Assembly (NCBI GenBank): GCA_947457025.1 | Contig: CANGUI010000010.1 | Span: 1-17,792, forward strand | Length of the DNA stretch: 17,792 nt | Direction of reading: 5' to 3' | Source: Flammeovirgaceae bacterium | GTDB lineage: Bacteria > Bacteroidota > Bacteroidia > Cytophagales > Cyclobacteriaceae | Shown here: positions 14,589 through 17,792 of the stretch, piece after piece | Numbering within the stretch: position 1 is the stretch's first letter | Layout of the letters: the number at the start of each line of letters is the position of its first letter | Notes under the pieces: model-generated | The model's input: the letters and a program-made list of their open reading frames with translations, nothing else | Database searches by the model: none | What the model was told of the DNA's origin: nothing | Made by a program: the position numbers and the translations under genes

Positions 14589-15020
14589 TTAATGCGGTTG
14601 CGAAGGATCTTTTAATTCTGGTGGAAATAATGATGCGACCGCCTCACGGTCATTTTTGCCTTTTGATAAGTAATAGGACGCGTCACCTACCGGCACCCAT
14701 TGCCCAAGCTCATTAACATATCCGCCAAAAGGAAACAAACTCGGGATGCCGTCATTGCCGTCTGAGTCGGTCATGCTGATTGATTGCAGCCGTGATACTG
14801 AGTAAGGCATGAGCGAAAGAATTACATCAAACTTTTCCTTTGGCTTAAGTTCCTCAAACCACGTGGGCATATTATCCCAATGGTCGTTTATAAACTTTCT
14901 TATCTGGTCCCTCATTTTGTTCTTTGATGAACCCTTAGGCTTACCCGGATTGCCGGGTTTAAATCGTGTATCTTTTTTGCCGTTGTCGGTTCTGTTATTA
15001 TCGGCTATTTCGTTTTCCAT
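14589..15020 (-). CDS. Element protein with AT-hook-like N-terminal motif (DUF5681-like)
   Basis: A 143-residue soluble protein. After a polar N-terminus it has RFKPGNPGKPKGSSKNK (19-35), the Gly/Pro/Lys signature seen at the start of DUF5681-type phage and mobile-element proteins and reminiscent of an AT-hook, so minor-groove DNA binding is plausible. A helical segment follows (MRDQIRKFINDHWDNMPTWF, 36-55), as in small-terminase-like or ParB-associated proteins, then an acidic turn (TDSDGNDG, 84-91) and a Gly/Trp-rich part. No enzyme motif is visible. Its ATG (15018-15020) lies 16 nt inside the end of the upstream 220-residue gene, so the two are translationally coupled. It is the last gene before the operon terminator. 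Function unknown. Confidence 0.7.
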   Translation of the reverse strand: MENEIADNNRTDNGKKDTRFKPGNPGKPKGSSKNKMRDQIRKFINDHWDNMPTWFEELKPKEKFDVILSLMPYSVSRLQSISMTDSDGNDGIPSLFPFGGYVNELGQWVPVGDASYYLSKGKNDREAVASLFPPELKDPSQPH

Positions 15021-15667
15021 TGTTTCCGTCCTTTGATTCTAAATGTTTCAACTTTTGAAATGATCTGATCGGCTTTGCGCCTTACAAGCTTGCCCTCTTT
15101 CAGGAATATGCCCGGCATTTCACGGCTAAAAATCTTTGCCGTGTGTGGTGTTCCCTCTCCGTGATCGCTGAATGTCCTTTGAACTGTTATAAGTCCCCGA
15201 GCGGCCGAATGTCTTTTGAGTTTACTAACTTTGCCCTGTGATATTTTGCAAGCGTTAGCAAGGAACCCGGAGGAGGGGCTTTGATCTGTGAATCCCTTTT
15301 TCCTCACTTGCCCCTTCCGGATTGCCTTTTGTATTCCTGTGATCTTTGCAGCAAATAATAAGCTTTCAAATTTTTTCCTTTCCCTGATCTCATTCAAAGA
15401 AGCGCGGAACGCCTGAGTATTAAACCCTGCTTTTGCTGTTATGAATTTCCAGCTTCTTAGATAGTAGGCATTTGCATCTTGTCCGATTAGTTGACTATCG
15501 ACTAATGATTGAAGTAACTTTTTTAGCGTGCGTTTATCCATGCCATAAGAACGAGAAACGGCTAATAGTTTGGCCTTAGCAAAGTAGCCTGGTTGAAATT
15601 TTGATTTTAAGTAAGCCAGTAGCCTTGCCTCCTCATTGATCGGTAAGCCTGCGGGTATTGATGTCAT
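15005..15667 (-). CDS. Element protein with two winged-helix-like segments, function unknown
   Basis: A 220-residue basic protein. Residues about 30-70 (AKAKLLAVSRSYGMDKRTL, then LLQSLVDSQLI) fit a winged helix-turn-helix: a recognition helix after a short turn, then a wing. A second such stretch lies at about 132-166 (SGFLANACKISQGKVSKL, then a beta-like ITVQRTF). The linker between is helical and highly charged, and the C-terminal tail is Lys/Arg-rich. The layout suits a DNA-binding regulator or a replication initiator-like protein, but I recognise no named family. The start overlaps the preceding 121-residue gene by ATGA (15664-15667), and the end overlaps the 143-residue gene by 16 nt. 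DNA binding is inferred from fold-like pattern only. Confidence 0.7.
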   Translation of the reverse strand: MTSIPAGLPINEEARLLAYLKSKFQPGYFAKAKLLAVSRSYGMDKRTLKKLLQSLVDSQLIGQDANAYYLRSWKFITAKAGFNTQAFRASLNEIRERKKFESLLFAAKITGIQKAIRKGQVRKKGFTDQSPSSGFLANACKISQGKVSKLKRHSAARGLITVQRTFSDHGEGTPHTAKIFSREMPGIFLKEGKLVRRKADQIISKVETFRIKGRKQWKTK

Positions 15668-16029
15668 GCGATAGCGGCCTCCCTCCTGGCTTTGTATAGT
15701 TCATCATTCAATAACCCATCTAAAAGCATTTGCCGGGCTTGTAATGGCGTTAAATCGGTATAAAATAGATCGAACGCTAATCCTTCAGCGCCTAAGAAAA
15801 CAATTAGTGCCTTCTTATGGTGATCGCCTAAGAATATGTTTGGTGCAATCTTGAATAATCCGGAAACGTGTTTGCCTTTACTTACAAGTGTAAAGTCTGG
15901 GCTTCTCCGATGAATGTAACGCGGTTCCAGTAGGTAAATTGATTCCGAGAAAATCGGCTGACCTTCTGTTAAAACATAAGCCGTTTTGTTATCCGGCTTC
16001 TTACTGAATTTGTTAAATTTGCATTGCAT
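15664..16029 (-). CDS. Element protein of unknown function (121 residues)
   Basis: A 121-residue protein I do not recognise. The first 20 residues are basic (KFNKFSKKPDNK). A beta-rich middle follows: PIFSESIYLLEPRYIHR (25-41), then FTLVSKGKHVSGLF, then a conserved-looking NIFLGDHHKKALIVFL (64-79) with a His pair. A helical end contains LTPLQARQMLLDGLLNDEL (93-111). No signal peptide, membrane segment or known catalytic motif is seen. It is the first gene of an overlapping trio, coupled by ATGA to the winged-helix gene, and follows the excisionase-like gene by 48 bp that contain a hairpin. Confidence 0.65.
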   Translation of the reverse strand: MQCKFNKFSKKPDNKTAYVLTEGQPIFSESIYLLEPRYIHRRSPDFTLVSKGKHVSGLFKIAPNIFLGDHHKKALIVFLGAEGLAFDLFYTDLTPLQARQMLLDGLLNDELYKARREAAIA

Positions 16030-16047
16030 AAGGTTAAAAAATTTAAG

Positions 16048-16076
16048 CCCGGAGCATGAACCCCTCCGGGTTTTGT
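16048..16076. terminator. Hairpin between the excisionase-like gene and the 121-residue gene
   Basis: CCCGGAG (16048-16054) and CTCCGGG (16064-16070) form a perfect 7-bp stem. On the plus strand TTTTGTTTT follows; on the minus strand CTTAAATTTTTT follows. For leftward transcripts it would be a partial terminator or attenuator between the excisionase-like gene and the operon, ending 18 nt before the next start codon. Confidence 0.55.
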
Positions 16077-16077
16077 T

Positions 16078-16251
16078 TTAGTTCTTTGGTTTAAAAAGAG
16101 ATTCTAAATCCGACCTTTTGAAGTAGGTCTTTTTTCCTAAGGCATAAGCGGTAAGCCTCTCATCCTTTAATCGGTAAAGGAATGAACGACTAACGCCTAA
16201 AAATGCTCTGGCTTCGTGAACATTTAAGTACTCCTTTGCTGTTGCTTCCAT
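16078..16251 (-). CDS. Excisionase-like helix-turn-helix protein (57 residues)
   Basis: A short gene reading MEATAKEYLNVHEARAFLGV at its N-terminus, then SRSFLYRLKDERL and LGKKTYFKRSDLESLF. This is the HTH_17/MerR-like fold of small excisionases: a first helix (EARAFLGV), the recognition helix (SRSFLYRL), and a wing with the typical 'GKKTYFKRSDLE' motif (39-50). Such proteins direct a tyrosine recombinase toward excision or repress the element's own genes. It sits between the integrase block and the unknown trio, with about 130 bp of upstream non-coding DNA that must hold its promoter. Start at ATG 16249-16251. The fold is convincing; excision versus repression cannot be told apart. Confidence 0.85.
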   Translation of the reverse strand: MEATAKEYLNVHEARAFLGVSRSFLYRLKDERLTAYALGKKTYFKRSDLESLFKPKN

Positions 16252-16382
16252 CAGTTTATTTTGCTTGTGTGTAGCAAAGGTGTACTACTAAGGATTTTTA
16301 GGGAATAGACTTTTCCGATGAGCTTAGTAAACCGGAAAGTATTTTAATTGATGTAGCTATAAAGGGTGCTCGTTGAAGGTGA
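16252..16382. promoter_or_regulatory. Non-coding spacer upstream of the excisionase-like gene
   Basis: 131 bp between the 261-residue gene and the excisionase-like gene. On the minus strand CACCTTTG differs by one base from TAnnTTTG and lies about 25 nt before the start, but no matching -33 element is seen. Nothing else is recognised. Confidence 0.35.
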
Positions 16383-17168
16383 TCAGGGGTTATTTTTTTT
16401 AAATTCCTTAATGATTCTACTATCAGGAATATTGAAATCAAGTTTTTTATGGTTGCGCAAATATTCTTTACTATAGCTCAAAAAATTGTCTCTCCAGTTT
16501 TTGCTATTTTTTTTTCTTTCCGCTAAACTTTTCACAGCCCCTTTTCTCTGATTGTGAAATGAAAACTTTTTTAGTTTGGCCGCAAGCTCGATAAATGAAA
16601 ATTGAATTCTCCTTTCGTGTAATGCCTGTAGAAATTCCCGCTTACTGCGTTCATCCATCCACCAGCTCATTTCATCGGATAGTTTTCTTTCACGTGTTGA
16701 GCGCTTTCGCTCCAGGTAAAATTTATCGAGTTGATCGGGTTTCTTTAAATACAGTTTGATGTGTTGGTTCTCAATCACTTCGGATACTTCTTTTTTACCT
16801 TGCTCGCTGATTTTTGGGTATAGATTTTTTAAAACCTCAGGGGTGAGAATACCGAATAGTTCTAAGTGAGTTTGATGTTCAAGTAACGGGTCTCTCCATT
16901 CATTGAAAGCATCGAAGAGTCGAGTTAAAAAATATAAAACATATTCTTTACAGGTAAGTCTTGGAATATGATTAACCAAGTCCCCATAGTCTTTCCAACA
17001 TTCCTTTATATGAGTAAATTTTTTTGCAACGGGATATAGATTTTTTGATTGATCTGAAGGATTAATATCCTTTTGCTTTTCTGGCTGAATATCCCCCTTT
17101 AAATCCCTTTTATTACTTTCACGTTTTGCACGGTTTCCAGCTTGTTTTGTGGTTTTCTTTTTTTTCAT
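16383..17168 (-). CDS. Lysine-rich protein coupled to the integrase, function unknown
   Basis: A 261-residue protein with no family I recognise. I start it at ATG 17166-17168 because that codon overlaps the integrase stop as ATGA; an ATG 30 nt upstream lies inside the integrase frame and is less likely. Residues 1-45 are a disordered, Lys/Arg/Asn-rich tail (MKKKKTTKQAGNRAKRE...). From about 55 onward the sequence looks alpha-helical, with KEYVLYFLTRLFDAFNEW (74-91), a Trp-Trp pair in DEMSWWMDERSKREF (165-179) and a very basic C-terminal half. No membrane segment, nuclease or ATPase motif is seen. Overlap with the integrase suggests a partner or accessory in recombination, which is inference. 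Confidence 0.7.
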   Translation of the reverse strand: MKKKKTTKQAGNRAKRESNKRDLKGDIQPEKQKDINPSDQSKNLYPVAKKFTHIKECWKDYGDLVNHIPRLTCKEYVLYFLTRLFDAFNEWRDPLLEHQTHLELFGILTPEVLKNLYPKISEQGKKEVSEVIENQHIKLYLKKPDQLDKFYLERKRSTRERKLSDEMSWWMDERSKREFLQALHERRIQFSFIELAAKLKKFSFHNQRKGAVKSLAERKKNSKNWRDNFLSYSKEYLRNHKKLDFNIPDSRIIKEFKKNNP

Positions 17169-17792
17169 CGTGCAATCTTTAAAGGCGAGAGTCCCCAAGC
17201 TTTTTCCATCTCTTGCTCTGCAAACTTTTGTGATTGATTAAGGTAGTGCTTCAATAGTACCGGGATAGTCTTTCCGGTTATGGTGCTGATCGCTGAAACG
17301 CTCATGCCTTTTTCAGCCGATAGGGTGATGAATGTTCTTATTGCATCGTGTGAGCTAATCAAAGCCCAGGTGTAAACGGTTTTAAATTCCTCCCCGTCCC
17401 TTACCTGAATTTTATTCTTTGGAAAACATATCCTGTAAATCTCCTTTATGCCGTCATTAATTTTTTGCTCTGAAATTTCAGGGAGCTTGTATTCATACTT
17501 TTCAAGTATTGCCCGGATGGCCGGGGTGATGGGTATTTCTACCTTTTTGCCCGTTTTTTTGTTCTCTATTGCAATGCGATTGCCTTTGATGTTCTGATCC
17601 AGTCGCTTTAAATCGCTTATCCGAAGGCCTGTATTGCATTGTAAAACGAATAAATCCCGGACGTGCTCCAAGTTCACATAAATCGTTTCGGTTTTGCCCG
17701 AGCGTTGCACCTTCAAGTAGTTTATCCCTTTCAACTGAGCATCTTTGAATATTAGCAACTCCCCCTCAGTCAGGTATATTTTAACGCCTTCC
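17165..17792 (-). CDS. Tyrosine recombinase/integrase, C-terminal part (N-terminus outside the window)
   Basis: Catalytic domain of a phage-type tyrosine recombinase. The frame stays open to the window edge (reading EGVKIYLTEGELL before the in-frame TTG at 17756-17758), so at least the N-terminal core-binding domain is missing. Counting from that TTG: arginine box I TGLRISDL with Arg46, a beta-hairpin lysine in NKKTGKKVEIPI (Lys68), the box II region SSHDAIRTF with His137, and the nucleophile region TGKTIPVLLKHYL with Tyr172. The usual HxxR arginine is Ile140 here (the next residue is Arg141), and the usual GH histidine is Lys163. It reads away from the window edge into the element and overlaps the next gene by ATGA. 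Confidence 0.9.
   Translation of the reverse strand, partial: EGVKIYLTEGELLIFKDAQLKGINYLKVQRSGKTETIYVNLEHVRDLFVLQCNTGLRISDLKRLDQNIKGNRIAIENKKTGKKVEIPITPAIRAILEKYEYKLPEISEQKINDGIKEIYRICFPKNKIQVRDGEEFKTVYTWALISSHDAIRTFITLSAEKGMSVSAISTITGKTIPVLLKHYLNQSQKFAEQEMEKAWGLSPLKIAR

Larger units (their letters stand above)
14005..17792. mobile_element. Integrative element at tRNA-Arg (incomplete, runs off the right edge)
   Basis: From the tRNA-Arg 3' end onward the DNA is visibly AT-richer than the preceding 14 kb. It carries a tyrosine recombinase, an excisionase-like gene, and short overlapping genes of unknown function that mostly read leftward to the tRNA. I see no relaxase, transposase, capsid or conjugation gene in the part present. 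About 200 more codons of integrase are expected beyond the edge; if the second att follows it, the whole element could be compact (about 4.5-5 kb), but that is a guess. Whether the plus-strand gene at 14146 belongs to the element is inferred from position only. Confidence 0.75.

Noticed and set aside
16062..16070. CCCTCCGGG, also present at the tRNA-Arg 3' end (13992-14000), as a possible second att core
   Set aside because: The match is only 9 nt, breaks on both sides, and is part of a hairpin between two element genes, so chance is more likely than an att duplication.
14005..17792. CRISPR array or restriction/defence genes in the element
   Set aside because: No direct repeats with regular spacers, and no methyltransferase, nuclease or helicase motifs are visible in the part present.

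Overview
The window looks like a piece of a Bacteroidota chromosome, probably from the Cytophagales or a related group. The evidence is the absence of clear Shine-Dalgarno sequences before most genes, TAnnTTTG-type promoter boxes (best before tRNA-Arg), a tmRNA whose tag ends in AMAA, a very large Asp-box (BNR) beta-propeller protein, and the DnaA, RseP and GH3 types present. The assignment is inferred; no ribosomal RNA is present to test it.

Layout. Bases 1-1036 hold most of dnaA, ending in a terminator built from its own last codons. A DegP/HtrA-type periplasmic protease (minus strand, 1087-2514) is transcribed away from a five-gene plus-strand string at 2655-7292: a GH3 acyl-adenylating enzyme, an MNT nucleotidyltransferase, a HEPN (DUF86) protein, dxr (MEP isoprenoid pathway) and rseP (site-2 protease). 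All four junctions overlap or touch (4-nt, 4-nt, 0-nt and 1-nt), so a type VII-like toxin-antitoxin pair sits without any promoter space inside a housekeeping operon. A thioredoxin and a secreted 1050-residue Asp-box protein follow on the minus strand, each with hairpin terminators nearby. Next, on the plus strand, come an MFS transporter, a small secreted basic repeat protein, tmRNA (ssrA), an exported RidA-family protein lacking the usual arginine, and tRNA-Arg(CCG).

At the 3' end of tRNA-Arg (about 14005) the sequence becomes visibly AT-richer and gene content changes to that of an integrative element that runs off the right edge. It has a partial tyrosine recombinase with an unusual catalytic box, a translationally coupled lysine-rich protein of unknown function, a 57-residue excisionase-like helix-turn-helix gene, and a tightly packed string of three uncharacterised genes reading toward the tRNA. 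One of these has two winged-helix-like segments and one an AT-hook-like Gly/Pro/Lys motif. Beside the tRNA is a cluster of ATAGGT hexamers in alternating orientation that could be recombinase or excisionase arm sites.

The least described parts are the 121-, 220-, 143- and 261-residue genes of this element, the toxin-antitoxin pair embedded in the dxr-rseP operon, and the exported non-canonical RidA protein. I see no CRISPR array, rRNA, insertion-sequence transposase or DnaA-box cluster.
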